64,000 nt of DNA from Burkholderia humptydooensis (GTDB lineage Bacteria; Pseudomonadota; Gammaproteobacteria; Burkholderiales; Burkholderiaceae): contig NZ_CP013380.1 of assembly GCF_001513745.1 (NCBI RefSeq), positions 2,542,001-2,606,000 on the forward strand, written 5' to 3'. The notes under the pieces are model-generated. The model saw nothing but the letters and a program-made list of their open reading frames with translations. It made no database searches and was not told the origin of the DNA. Numbering within the stretch: position 1 is the first letter of the stretch; the number at the start of each line of letters is the position of its first letter. Shown one piece after another: positions 36,011-44,452 of the stretch. Made by a program: the position numbers and the translations under genes.

Positions 36011-36621
36011 TACCAGCCCCTCCGTCCGATCCGCATGCCGCGAGACATCGGGCGCATGAGCCGGAGCTTCTCCTGCATCGACACCGAGTCGAAGAAGTTC
36101 ACCCGCGACTGCCGCGTGTGCTCGGCCTTGAGCAGCCGATGGGCCAACGTGTATTCGCCACCGATCTTGCTGTACTTGTTATCGTCGCCATCGAACGACG
36201 CTTGGAAGTCCAGCCGGGCACGCGCCGAGATGGCGTGCTGGGCCATAGTTGGAATGTCCTCGAAGGGAACCTCGCGGATGACCGCCGCCTGAATCGGGCC
36301 TGCGCCGAACACAGGGCGCATGTCATACGAGGAGTGCATCTGGTCGTACAGCCGCGTGCCCCGTGCGATGACAGCCGCCCGTGCAGTTTCAACGGAGAGG
36401 GCGTCGGCGGGCGAGTACGCGAAGCCCGTGCCCGGATCGATGGTGATGTTCTGGTAGTCCGTGTTGAACCACCATCCTTCGCTCTGCACGACGGCAGAGG
36501 AATTACGCAGCGCCGTTAGAGCAGCCTGCACGTACGGATGATCGTCGTCAATGGCTACGAGGGGACTCTCGCCCATCGTTGCGAGACATGCGTTGACGAC
36601 ATCAAGTTGAGAAAGTCGCAT
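36010..36621 (-). CDS. Tail tubular protein A (T7 gp11-like adaptor)
   Basis: 203 residues with the conserved opening LSQLDVVNACLATMGESPL and the later WWFNTDYQNITIDP and ALSVETARAAVIARG-LYD pattern of gp11 adaptors, which ring the portal and join it to the nozzle. First gene after the post-capsid terminator. Confidence 0.93.
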   Translation of the reverse strand: MRLSQLDVVNACLATMGESPLVAIDDDHPYVQAALTALRNSSAVVQSEGWWFNTDYQNITIDPGTGFAYSPADALSVETARAAVIARGTRLYDQMHSSYDMRPVFGAGPIQAAVIREVPFEDIPTMAQHAISARARLDFQASFDGDDNKYSKIGGEYTLAHRLLKAEHTRQSRVNFFDSVSMQEKLRLMRPMSRGMRIGRRGW

Positions 36622-36640
36622 CGTAGCTCCTAACGAAAAA

Positions 36641-36669
36641 AGCCCCGACTCCTTGTGAGAGCCGGGGCT
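36641..36669 (-). terminator. Terminator behind the capsid gene (Tphi-like)
   Basis: On the minus strand AGCCCCG and CGGGGCT (36663-36669 and 36641-36647) form a stem around a 15-base loop and are followed by TTTTTTCG (36640-36633). It lies between capsid and tail tube A, exactly the position of Tphi in T7, where it limits expression of genes after the capsid. Confidence 0.82.
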
Positions 36670-36679
36670 GAGGTGTCGG

Positions 36680-37693
36680 TTATGCCGACTTGAGAAGGCC
36701 AGCGAAGGCCGGGTTGTTCGGGGTCACGCCGAACGAGAGGTGCGCGTCGATGAACCACATCTTCGTGCGCGGATCGTAGAAGACATCCGGCGTCAGCGGG
36801 ATCGTCTCGCCTGCGAGCAGCGCGCGCGGGCTGAACACTGCGGCGACCGTCTTCGAGAAGTCACCGTCGTACGCGTTGCCGTTACCGGCATTCGAGAGGA
36901 AGTGCCCGGTAACGTTCGTGTTCGGCAGATTGTTCGAGAAGTAGATCGGCACGCCAGCGACCGAGAGCGCCTTCGTCTTGATCGTCGTGCCATCCGACGT
37001 AATCATTTCGCGGTCCACGAGGCGGTCGTTCTTCAGCAGCGTGTAGAAGAACTTCGGGCGTGTCACGATGACGAGGCCGTCGTCGTGCGGGTCTACGTCC
37101 TTGTCCGCCATCTGCGCGAACAGGTCGAGGAACTTGCTCTCCAGCTTCACCGGGTCCAACTCATCGCCAGCAGCCGTAAAGGTCTGCGACGAACCCGGTT
37201 GCCAGCCTGCCGGGTACTGGCTCATGTCGGTGATGCCAGCGGCCTTGACGGCTTGGATGAAGAACGACTGGTCGAAGAACTTCGCGATCTCGATACCGTG
37301 TTCCATGCCGATTGCGGCCCGAGCGTCGTAGCTCGACTGGAAGTCGTCCAGCAGCGGCACGACGGCACGGGCGTTCACCAGCGTGTCGATGGTCAGCTTG
37401 ACCTTCTGCGTACCGTTCACGGTTGCGTCCGGTTCCGTACCCGGCGTGACCTTCGCCAGCGTGGACTTGCCGACTTGGTAGTTCGAAACCGTCGATGTGC
37501 CCTTCACGTTGCGGATCGGGACGAAGTTGCGAACGATGGAGCGACGGGCGATGGTGTGCTCGACGACGCCGCCGTACTCCTCGATGACCATTGCGAGCGG
37601 ATTGGTTGCTGCGGGTGCCTGACCGACTTGGTTGTTGTTGCCGGTCTGGAGCTGCGCCATCGGGCGCGAGACGTTGACGATGGAAAGACCCAT
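36680..37693 (-). CDS. Major capsid protein
   Basis: 337 residues, the size and HK97-type pattern of phiKMV/T7 capsid proteins: ALAMVIEEYGG-like ATNPLAMVIEEYGGVVEH, NYQVGKSTLAKVTPGTEP, then DDFQSSYDARAAIGMEHGIE and GLVIVTRPKFFYTLLKNDR. The start at 37693 has AGGAG five bases upstream; a longer frame to 37774 covers the promoter motif and is rejected. Preceded by a phage-type promoter and followed by a terminator, the T7 phi10-gene10-Tphi arrangement. Confidence 0.93.
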   Translation of the reverse strand: MGLSIVNVSRPMAQLQTGNNNQVGQAPAATNPLAMVIEEYGGVVEHTIARRSIVRNFVPIRNVKGTSTVSNYQVGKSTLAKVTPGTEPDATVNGTQKVKLTIDTLVNARAVVPLLDDFQSSYDARAAIGMEHGIEIAKFFDQSFFIQAVKAAGITDMSQYPAGWQPGSSQTFTAAGDELDPVKLESKFLDLFAQMADKDVDPHDDGLVIVTRPKFFYTLLKNDRLVDREMITSDGTTIKTKALSVAGVPIYFSNNLPNTNVTGHFLSNAGNGNAYDGDFSKTVAAVFSPRALLAGETIPLTPDVFYDPRTKMWFIDAHLSFGVTPNNPAFAGLLKSA

Positions 37694-37717
37694 AGTTCTC
37701 CTAAGTTGTAGAGTTGT

Positions 37718-37741
37718 GTGTCTGTCAGAGGGACATGAAAT
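37718..37741 (-). promoter_or_regulatory. Putative phage RNA polymerase promoter before the capsid gene
   Basis: Exact match to the core TCATGTCCCTCTGACAGAC on the minus strand, 25 bases before the capsid ATG. Position is that of the strongest T7 promoter, phi10. Identical over at least 20 bases to the copies at 25218 and 61739. Confidence 0.72.
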
Positions 37742-37782
37742 CGACCCGCAGGAGTACGCCCAGCATGGGCGCACAATGGCAA

Positions 37783-37812
37783 AGGCCCGTCCAGCGCTTG
37801 CTGGACGGGCCT
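37783..37812 (-). terminator. Strong hairpin between scaffold and capsid genes
   Basis: Perfect 13-bp stem (AGGCCCGTCCAGC with complement) and a GCTT/AAGC tetraloop, with a short TTTGCC run on the minus strand. It lies about 20 bases past the scaffold stop and upstream of the capsid promoter. It could be a weak terminator or an RNA processing hairpin. Confidence 0.65.
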
Positions 37813-37833
37813 CTCAGGGAATGCTGCTAGTGG

Positions 37834-38688
37834 TTAGCCGCGATACATCGAGCGACGCTGCTGGAGCGCTGCGTACTCACGGGTGCCTTCGATCTGTCGG
37901 CCGGAGGCGCGGAGCTTCGCAACCTCTGCTGCGTACTGCGTCGGAGACAGTGGGCCTGCGCCCTGACCACCAGCGCGGGCCGAAGCTGCGTTCGGATTCA
38001 CTGCGGACTTCTGCGGGGCAATAGTCACGCCGCTGGCGTTGCGGTACGCACCCACGAGGAACTGCGCGACTGCCTCCGCAACGATGCCGCCCTGAGCCAG
38101 CGCCGCGTTGATGGGCTCCTTCTCGTGTGCATCCGCGTTCTCCGAGGCCCACGCGAGCGTGTCGGCCCACGTCTTCTCGTCACCCGCAGCGCCGATGCAG
38201 AGCTTCTTGATCTCCTCCGTCTTCGCCGCCTCCGCCTGAGAGTGCTTCTCGTAGGCGCTCTTACCGAGGGCCAGGTGTTGCTCCCAGCCAGTGACTCCCT
38301 TCGCCGCCAGTTCCGCGCTGAGCAGGTCGAAGTTGCCCGAGAGCGCCGCCTGCACGGCCGGATGCGAGTGGCTGTAGCCCGCCTTGCCGATGAAGTCGAG
38401 GGCCATGTCGAGTGCCGCGTCGCCGGTCTTCTCATACGAGACGACACCCTTGCTCGGGTCCACCCAGCCATTGCCCTCGTTCACGAGCTGCGTGCCGAGT
38501 TCGAGCGACTTTTGCTCGTCGTGCGAGTGTTGTGTCGAGGTGGCACCGAGGCTGATCTGTACCGGCTGACCTGCTGCCGGGCCTTGGTCGGCGTTCATGT
38601 CGAAGCCGCCCGCACCGCCCGCCGATACCGCCGTGCCGTCGCCGACTGCCTCATCCATGAGAACCATTCGCTTACCGAATCGAATCAT
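37834..38688 (-). CDS. Capsid assembly scaffolding protein
   Basis: 284 residues between portal and capsid, the scaffold slot. It is acidic and Ala/Gly-rich, with a helical core (ALDMALDFIGKAGYSHSHP, SHPAVQAALSGNFDLLSAEL) and a basic C-terminus (EYAALQQRRSMYRG) of the sort that binds coat subunits. T7 gp9-like by position and composition. Confidence 0.85.
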   Translation of the reverse strand: MIRFGKRMVLMDEAVGDGTAVSAGGAGGFDMNADQGPAAGQPVQISLGATSTQHSHDEQKSLELGTQLVNEGNGWVDPSKGVVSYEKTGDAALDMALDFIGKAGYSHSHPAVQAALSGNFDLLSAELAAKGVTGWEQHLALGKSAYEKHSQAEAAKTEEIKKLCIGAAGDEKTWADTLAWASENADAHEKEPINAALAQGGIVAEAVAQFLVGAYRNASGVTIAPQKSAVNPNAASARAGGQGAGPLSPTQYAAEVAKLRASGRQIEGTREYAALQQRRSMYRG

Positions 38689-38694
38689 CTGTCC

Positions 38695-40254
38695 TTATCC
38701 TTGTTGGTTGGGTTGGCCGCTCATGACGGCTTGCGCGACGGGGCGCGCGACTTGCTGCGCCAGCGCCGCTGCGTTCGCGTTCTGGAGGTCTGCTGCTTGC
38801 TGCTCCTGCGACTTCACGTAGTCGGCCATCGTCACGCCTCGGCCCATGAAGATAGCCTTGGCGATGGCTGTCAGGTTCAGCACGGCGAGTGCCTGCGGAG
38901 GCATGCCGGATACGGCTGCGAGGTCTTGCAGCGCGAGCTTGAGGTTGTCGAGGTCGCCGTTGCGGCTCAGGGCGTCCAGCCCCGTGATGACCATTGGCTC
39001 GATGTCCTTGCCCGCAAGCTGAACACCCGCGCGCTTCGTGAGCCAGTACGCCATCGGCTTCTGGAAGTCCACGGCGAGGCGCGAGTAGACACCGCCGAGG
39101 CTCGTCTCCAGCTCGTTAGCCTGCATTCGAATCTCCTCGGCCGTTACGCGCTCTGCGTCGCGGACAATGGAGGAGCTGAGTAGGAAGTTCCGCCCGATGC
39201 GGTTCACATACTTCGTGGCAACCGTGTCGATGTACTGCATCGCCTGCCCCGTGCCGCTGTTCAGCGGGACCACATCGTCCTTCGTGCCGGGCAGCGCCGC
39301 GCCGTTGTCGCTGTCTGCGATGTCCGCGGGGCGGGTCTGCCCTGCCGGGTTCACCAGCCAGCGGAACTCCGAAGCAAGGATCGCGCCCTTCACTTCGGCC
39401 TCCGAGAGCGCCGACAGCGCGGCGAGGTCGCCTGCCATCTGCTCCACGAGCCCGGTGCCGTAGTCGTTGTCGTCGTGCAGTTCCCACGTCAGCGGGATGT
39501 ACGGTAGGTCTTGGTCCGTGTACTTGCCGCTGAACTTTGCGGGCAATTCCACGTTATCTACGTGATGCGTGACGATGTAGTTCGCCGTACCGTCCCACCG
39601 TACCCATGTGAAATACTTCACCTCAGGGCACGAATTCGGATCGTTCGGGTCCACGTTTGCGTACCTGCTGCTCGACTCCACCGCGATCTTCTGCACCTCG
39701 TCGTCCAGTTCGTCGAATCGCACCGTCTCGTGGATAATAAGCTGTAGGAGCTTGCCGCTCATGCTGCGCTTCACGGCGTACCGCTTCAGCGACAACACGC
39801 GCATCGGTGTGTCCTTGGGATCATCGCCGAGGATGAGCAGACAGTTCCCCGTGATGATGAGGTGCTTCATGGCCTCGTACAGTTTCGGCCGTACGCCCAT
39901 CGCGTCGAGCGTACGGATGCAGTTCCGCTCGCCCTCGGCCAGCATCTCCTGTAAGTCCTGCTCCTGCACGTCGAGCGTCTGCTTGAGCTGATTCATCAGC
40001 GCCGCCGCAACCTGATACCGGAAGAACGGACGACTCGGCGCAAACAGCGCTAGCATCAGCTTGTTCGCGAGGTTGTTCACGCCCTGCGCACCAACTGATT
40101 GGAAGTCGGTCTGAAGCTCCTCAAGCTCCTCGTTGTAGCCCTGCGGCGTGATGATCGTCGGCAGGGTGAACGCGCTGTATTTCTCACACCGCGTCAAGAG
40201 TGGGCGTCGGAGCCCCGCGAGGGACTCCCACGCCTGCTCAGCCGTGAACTGCAT
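38695..40254 (-). CDS. Portal (head-tail connector) protein
   Basis: 519 residues, T7 gp8-like portal. The N-terminus has LRRPLLTRCEKYSAFTLPTI and NNLANKLMLALFAPSRPFFR, signatures of podovirus portals, followed by GNCLLILGDD and AEEIRMQANELETSLGGVYS. A dodecamer forms the DNA channel. Overlaps the next upstream gene at the stop/start. Confidence 0.94.
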   Translation of the reverse strand: MQFTAEQAWESLAGLRRPLLTRCEKYSAFTLPTIITPQGYNEELEELQTDFQSVGAQGVNNLANKLMLALFAPSRPFFRYQVAAALMNQLKQTLDVQEQDLQEMLAEGERNCIRTLDAMGVRPKLYEAMKHLIITGNCLLILGDDPKDTPMRVLSLKRYAVKRSMSGKLLQLIIHETVRFDELDDEVQKIAVESSSRYANVDPNDPNSCPEVKYFTWVRWDGTANYIVTHHVDNVELPAKFSGKYTDQDLPYIPLTWELHDDNDYGTGLVEQMAGDLAALSALSEAEVKGAILASEFRWLVNPAGQTRPADIADSDNGAALPGTKDDVVPLNSGTGQAMQYIDTVATKYVNRIGRNFLLSSSIVRDAERVTAEEIRMQANELETSLGGVYSRLAVDFQKPMAYWLTKRAGVQLAGKDIEPMVITGLDALSRNGDLDNLKLALQDLAAVSGMPPQALAVLNLTAIAKAIFMGRGVTMADYVKSQEQQAADLQNANAAALAQQVARPVAQAVMSGQPNQQG

Positions 40255-40697
40255 CAGCTAAGCGTGATCCCCGAGCCGCCCTTCGTGGCCTGCGATGCCT
40301 GAGCTTGCTGGAAGTACCGGCGTCGTAGCGAGGCGTTGTCGGGCTCGTCCTCGGAGTTCACCGTCGTATCCACCTTCACCGTGTTCTCGGCGGCTGTCTT
40401 CGCGGCCGCGTCCTGCGCATCGGCTGCTGCCTTGGCGTTGAGCTGCTGCTGGTTAATCGACTGCATCTGCGACTGCGCTGCCGCCTGTGCCGACTGTTGC
40501 GCCTGCTGGGCCTGTGCCTGAGCTGCTGCATCTGCGGCCTGCTTCTGCGACTGCGCCGCTGCGAGAGTCGCCTGCGCTTGCCGCTCCGACGCTTCCTTGA
40601 TCGCCCGCGACTGCGCTTCGACACCACTCATGTCGGCTGTGGCGTTCGATGCCCCACCGAAGATCGCGCCTACGACGCTCTTAACAATTCCACCCAT
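40254..40697 (-). CDS. Ala/Gln-rich virion-associated protein (gp7.3-like, copy 1)
   Basis: 147 residues; short Gly-rich hydrophobic start (MGGIVKSVVGAIFGGAS), a long Ala/Gln coiled region, and a C-terminus RRRYFQQAQ...KGGSGITLS. The tail resembles the GG-x-I ending of T7 gp7.3, a small tail-assembly and virion protein encoded just before the portal. A partner gene with the same ending lies upstream. Confidence 0.6.
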   Translation of the reverse strand: MGGIVKSVVGAIFGGASNATADMSGVEAQSRAIKEASERQAQATLAAAQSQKQAADAAAQAQAQQAQQSAQAAAQSQMQSINQQQLNAKAAADAQDAAAKTAAENTVKVDTTVNSEDEPDNASLRRRYFQQAQASQATKGGSGITLS

Positions 40698-40706
40698 GAT
40701 TCCTCC

Positions 40707-41309
40707 TTACGAGATTGAGATTCCAGCGCCACCGCGAGACACGGCTGCGTTCGAGGAGGACATCGCGGCGCCGATGTAACGGCGACGAGGATCGTTCGAG
40801 CCCTCGCCCTGCGAGTTCGCGTTCGTGTCCACGGATGCCGCCGCATCCGTTGCCTGCGCAGAGGTCTGCTCCGCTACAGCGGCTCGCTGCGCGACGCCGT
40901 TTGCAGCCATGTTCGCGGCGTTCACCGATGCGTCGGCAGCGTCGATGCCCGCCTGCTTGGCGGCTGCGGCCTGCGCCTCTGCGTTCGCCTGCGCTTGGCC
41001 CGCCGCCTCCCGCGCTGACTTCACTGCGGGATCGTTGTCGAGCGCGTCCTGCCGTGCCTTCGCGGCTGCGGCCTCTTGATCGGCTGCGTACTTAGCCTCG
41101 TAGCGTTGTTGCAGCGGGGCGAGCTGACCGAAGGTAATTACTCCGTTCGGCCCCTCCCCGGTCGGAGCTGACTCTCCGAGGTAGCTCGCATAACGCTGGG
41201 CTTTCTCGCCATTAATCTTCGAGAACATCATGTCGAACGCGCCTGCGGACGATTTCACCGTGCTCCCACCGTCCTGCGACGCAAAGGTCTTGCTGAATAG
41301 GTTCCCCAT
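40707..41309 (-). CDS. Ala-rich virion-associated protein (gp7.3-like, copy 2)
   Basis: 200 residues, starting MGNLFSKTFASQDGG, then a long Ala/Gln/Asp-rich helix region and a C-terminus DPRRRYIGAAM...RGGAGISIS. Its ending matches that of the neighbouring 147-residue protein (RRRY and GG-G-I-S), suggesting a duplicated function in virion assembly or infection. No enzymatic motif. Confidence 0.6.
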   Translation of the reverse strand: MGNLFSKTFASQDGGSTVKSSAGAFDMMFSKINGEKAQRYASYLGESAPTGEGPNGVITFGQLAPLQQRYEAKYAADQEAAAAKARQDALDNDPAVKSAREAAGQAQANAEAQAAAAKQAGIDAADASVNAANMAANGVAQRAAVAEQTSAQATDAAASVDTNANSQGEGSNDPRRRYIGAAMSSSNAAVSRGGAGISIS

Positions 41310-41768
41310 TCAAAGCTCCAGATAGAGTGAGTGTGCTGCGGTCCCGAATCCGAACCGCTCGTAGACGCGAGCCAGCTTGCGGTCGTTCGCACTGAGCGAT
41401 GTCCCGCTCGTGATGCCCGCTGCGCCCGTTGCCTTGCCGAGATGAACGAGGGCTCGAAGCACGGACCGAAAGTTCCACGCGTTCGGGTCGATCTTGAGAA
41501 TCATCTGTTCGTGGAGGAGCTTCTTGCCCGACGACCACCACGGTGTATCCAACACCATGCAGAGCAGGTATCCATTCAGGAGGATCGATTCGAACGGGCT
41601 GTTCTCCCCGCAGACAACCTGATAGACGTGATCTGGCTCAACTGTGCCGAACCACTTCTTCGCACCCGGTGCGTGCATGATGCCGTACTGCCGGTACAGC
41701 GCGGCTTTGATCGCAGCGCGGTCGTCGTCGAGAAATTGCACATTCCACTTAGCCCCGGCTAATGGCAT
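41310..41768 (-). CDS. GNAT-like acetyltransferase-fold protein
   Basis: 152 residues with a GNAT-like layout: a late helix-strand pair GKATGAAGITSGTSLSANDRK and ARVYERFGFGTAAHSLYLEL, the usual acetyltransferase ending. A clean acetyl-CoA loop (Q/R-x-x-G-x-G/A) is not evident. Such genes stand between the RNAP and the portal in several phiKMV-like phages, and a virion or maturation role is possible. Overlaps the preceding small gene by 20 bases. Confidence 0.6.
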   Translation of the reverse strand: MPLAGAKWNVQFLDDDRAAIKAALYRQYGIMHAPGAKKWFGTVEPDHVYQVVCGENSPFESILLNGYLLCMVLDTPWWSSGKKLLHEQMILKIDPNAWNFRSVLRALVHLGKATGAAGITSGTSLSANDRKLARVYERFGFGTAAHSLYLEL

Positions 41769-41919
41769 AGCCCTCCCTCAATTTCTGGAGCACGGCCTGC
41801 ACGCCGAGCGCATACCCGGCCATCAGATCCGTCGTCGTCGAGTTCACCAGCGGCTTCGGGAGCTGCTCCTCCAGCCGCCGTAACATCTCCGCGTCGAGGC
41901 GGACTACCACTTGATTCAA
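41749..41919 (-). CDS. Small protein, possible ribbon-helix-helix type
   Basis: 56 residues from a TTG start at 41919 that has AGGAG six bases upstream. The opening VVVRLDAEMLRRLEEQL (strand then helix) recalls Arc/CopG regulators, but the second helix is not typical. It is the first gene after the RNAP gene and after the phage-type promoter at 41936-41960. Function unknown. Confidence 0.55.
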   Translation of the reverse strand: MNQVVVRLDAEMLRRLEEQLPKPLVNSTTTDLMAGYALGVQAVLQKLREGYAISRG

Positions 41920-41935
41920 TGCAGGCTCCTGTAGT

Positions 41936-41960
41936 GCGTCTGTCAGAGGATCATGAAATT
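41936..41960 (-). promoter_or_regulatory. Putative phage RNA polymerase promoter behind the RNAP gene (leftward)
   Basis: Minus-strand copy of the shared motif with two changes (GATCCTCTGACAGAC instead of GTCCCTCTGACAGAC). It would drive the virion gene block from the small TTG-start gene onwards. The changes may make it weaker. Confidence 0.6.
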
Positions 41961-41968
41961 GCTGATCC

Positions 41969-41992
41969 AATTCGTGTCCCTCTGACAGATAA
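41969..41992 (+). promoter_or_regulatory. Inverted copy of the phage promoter motif
   Basis: GTGTCCCTCTGACAGAT on the plus strand, pointing towards the 3' end of the RNAP gene. With the leftward copy it makes an imperfect inverted repeat (about 20-base arms, 8-base centre) four bases past the RNAP stop. It may be a rightward antisense promoter or part of a hairpin terminator. Confidence 0.5.
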
Positions 41993-41995
41993 GAT

Positions 41996-44452
41996 TCATG
42001 CGAAGAAGAATTGGCTCTGCTCAACCTGAGACAGATCGAGATCACCCCGGCTCGGCAAAGCCGGGAGGTCTTCAAATTGATCGCGGAAATGAGCGAGCGG
42101 ATCATTCGTTTCATACATCTCCACAAAGGTCTTTCGGATCGCTCGGTAGAGCTTCTCCGTGTCCGCCGCGTGTGTCCCGTAATCGTCGTGAATCATCGCA
42201 AGCGAATCGATACCTAACCGTTTGCATTCCTTAACGGTCAGAGCCAAGTGAGCGGCATCCATGCTATGCACGAAATTCGGCGCGATCCCGTTCTTGTGCT
42301 TGCTGATGCTAGGTGTATCCGCCATCGATCCGAACACTTTGATTACCGTGTGTCCGAGGAGCTTCGTGTTCACCCGTACGATGTCGATCTCGTTGTACGC
42401 TTGCTCGACCAAGAAGCCGGATGGGGTTGTCCAGCCGATCTGTTGCCCGCCTCGCTTGAGGATCAGCCCAGCAGCGCGCTGTAGCCAAGCCATCGCAGCA
42501 GAAGCCGCAATAACTACCTCGCCAATAGCATCCCATACGAGATGTGACAGGAACTCGGCGGCGAAGCGGTACTCCGTAGTCTCGAACTCAGTGGCCGCGC
42601 CCTTCTTGAGATAGTCCTCAACGATGAACTCGGCGCAAGAGAACCGAGTAGAGCCGTACGGCAGCGTCATGACAGACCGCTTTACAATAGAGCGGTTCAT
42701 GCCATGCGCCTTCCACTTCCCCTTGAAAACAGAATCGCGCTCGTGTCGCAATGGCAGATTCGGGTCGGCCAGTTTGAGCGCTACAACATCGGCTACTTGC
42801 TGGTAGATGTCGTTTGGCCGGTCGCCCGGTACGAGATTAACCGCCCGTCCTCCAACAGAATCTCGCAGCATTGCCGAGAAGTGCTGAAGGCCATTGCATG
42901 AACCGTCGAGCCCCACCGCGATTCGAGATTCGAAAGTATCCGGGCTTTGTCGCCAGTCGGCGTACTCGAAACACCACGCAAGAAATTGAAGGGGCGAATC
43001 TGCGTCTTGCCACTCTCGGTGGCTGACTGGATCGGCTGCGAATTGTAGGATGAATTGCTCACGTTGATTGACCCATGCGATGCGATCTTCGAATGGAACC
43101 TTGTCCACTCCGAAACGGTTTGCTCCTGCGATCTTGAACCAGCGCACGGCTTCAGGAGTATCGAGCCGCTTGCCCTCTGCGAATTGCAGCAGCGACTTCT
43201 GTAGGTCACTGCCTTGCGGCGAGATGCCGGTTGTTTGTGCGTACAAGCGCCCCCGGAAATCTGCTTGATACAGGAAGTAGATAGCCGGATATTCCTTGAA
43301 CTTATCAGCCATGCGGGTCGCCATGTAGAAGCGGCCCCACCTAGTCCCGCGTAGCTTGCGATCGGTGTGCCACTCGGCCATGCGGCGCTTCCACCCGGAG
43401 AACTCGACCAGTTCATCCCCGGTCATGTCCTCCTTCCTCATGTCGTCCGTGAGCCACTCCGGGCGTGGCGGCTTCGGCTGCTCGGCTTGCGAGATGATCT
43501 CGTCCATATCGATACCATGTCGTGCGCAGTCCTTCACTGCATCCAGCACCCGCTGGTTCACACGCCACTTCACAGCTTGGAGATGGTTGATAGCTGAGCG
43601 CACATCCGGCATATCCAGATCGCGCATGGCGTCCAGCGTCCTGCGATTCTTCGTCAAGTTCACGTAGCTCGGAGTCTGCCGTCGCATCATTCCGGTGTGG
43701 TAGCCCCCATCGAACATGGATATCCAATCCTTCGGCTGCTCGATGAACGGGAGACTGTACGGCATCGTATGCTCCACCGTGCCTCGGATAGACGACACGA
43801 CATCCTGCGCCTGCGCGGTGAGCATGATGTCCATCTCGGTGCTGAGCCTCTGCCCCAGCCCCTTCCTAAGAGTCTTCGTTACGTCCACCATGCCAAGTAG
43901 GCGAAGCTGCTCGATAAGCCAAAGGGCTACCTGCTCGCGGTCACTCGGAAGCCACTGCGGCAACTCGACCTCATGGCTGTTCGCTGCGTTGCGGATCACG
44001 TTAACTCGATGGGCTGCTGCCGTTGAGCGGTTCTCCAAGAGGTTCCGCATCAGCGCCCAATAGATTTCCGGCTTACCGTGCGCGAACGTGGAGAGCACCA
44101 GTTCCCCGTAGACGTGCCGACCAAGCAGGCGCGCGGTCGTACGAACGTCGTTGTCAGCCTGCATCACGGATACCAGCACCGAGCGCACTGCAATGTGCGC
44201 CACAGCGCGCGGGTCCAGCGGCTTCAGCAGCGCGACGTGCGCCGCACGGCGTCCTGCCTTTCCGGTGCTCTGCACCTCAGCCTCGATTACATCTGCCAGC
44301 GGGAGAAGCCAACGCCGGTACACGGCTGCCGCGTACGGGTTGGTATCTGCGTGGCCTTCCCGCTCCCGCCTGTCCATCATGTCCACGGCGCGAGCCCTTC
44401 CGGCTTCCCGAGTCTCGCGCTCCAGTTCAACCTGCGTACGCGGCAGGGTCAT
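41996..44452 (-). CDS. Single-subunit DNA-directed RNA polymerase (T7/phiKMV type)
   Basis: 818 residues. Catalytic motifs are intact: motif A GLDGSCNGLQHFSAM (Asp, about residue 510), motif B KRSVMTLPYGS (about 587) and motif C MIHDDYGTHAAD (Asp, about 752), ending with the family's C-terminal foot LDLSQVEQSQFFFA. The start at 44452 overlaps the ligase stop (TGATG). It transcribes the phage late genes from its own promoters, here proposed to be the five motif copies. Its place after the replication genes and before the virion genes is the phiKMV arrangement rather than the T7 one. Confidence 0.95.
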   Translation of the reverse strand: MTLPRTQVELERETREAGRARAVDMMDRREREGHADTNPYAAAVYRRWLLPLADVIEAEVQSTGKAGRRAAHVALLKPLDPRAVAHIAVRSVLVSVMQADNDVRTTARLLGRHVYGELVLSTFAHGKPEIYWALMRNLLENRSTAAAHRVNVIRNAANSHEVELPQWLPSDREQVALWLIEQLRLLGMVDVTKTLRKGLGQRLSTEMDIMLTAQAQDVVSSIRGTVEHTMPYSLPFIEQPKDWISMFDGGYHTGMMRRQTPSYVNLTKNRRTLDAMRDLDMPDVRSAINHLQAVKWRVNQRVLDAVKDCARHGIDMDEIISQAEQPKPPRPEWLTDDMRKEDMTGDELVEFSGWKRRMAEWHTDRKLRGTRWGRFYMATRMADKFKEYPAIYFLYQADFRGRLYAQTTGISPQGSDLQKSLLQFAEGKRLDTPEAVRWFKIAGANRFGVDKVPFEDRIAWVNQREQFILQFAADPVSHREWQDADSPLQFLAWCFEYADWRQSPDTFESRIAVGLDGSCNGLQHFSAMLRDSVGGRAVNLVPGDRPNDIYQQVADVVALKLADPNLPLRHERDSVFKGKWKAHGMNRSIVKRSVMTLPYGSTRFSCAEFIVEDYLKKGAATEFETTEYRFAAEFLSHLVWDAIGEVVIAASAAMAWLQRAAGLILKRGGQQIGWTTPSGFLVEQAYNEIDIVRVNTKLLGHTVIKVFGSMADTPSISKHKNGIAPNFVHSMDAAHLALTVKECKRLGIDSLAMIHDDYGTHAADTEKLYRAIRKTFVEMYETNDPLAHFRDQFEDLPALPSRGDLDLSQVEQSQFFFA

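Noticed and set aside
37694..37774. N-terminal extension of the capsid protein
   Set aside because: It would be translated through the promoter motif and lacks a ribosome site; the ATG at 37693 has AGGAG.
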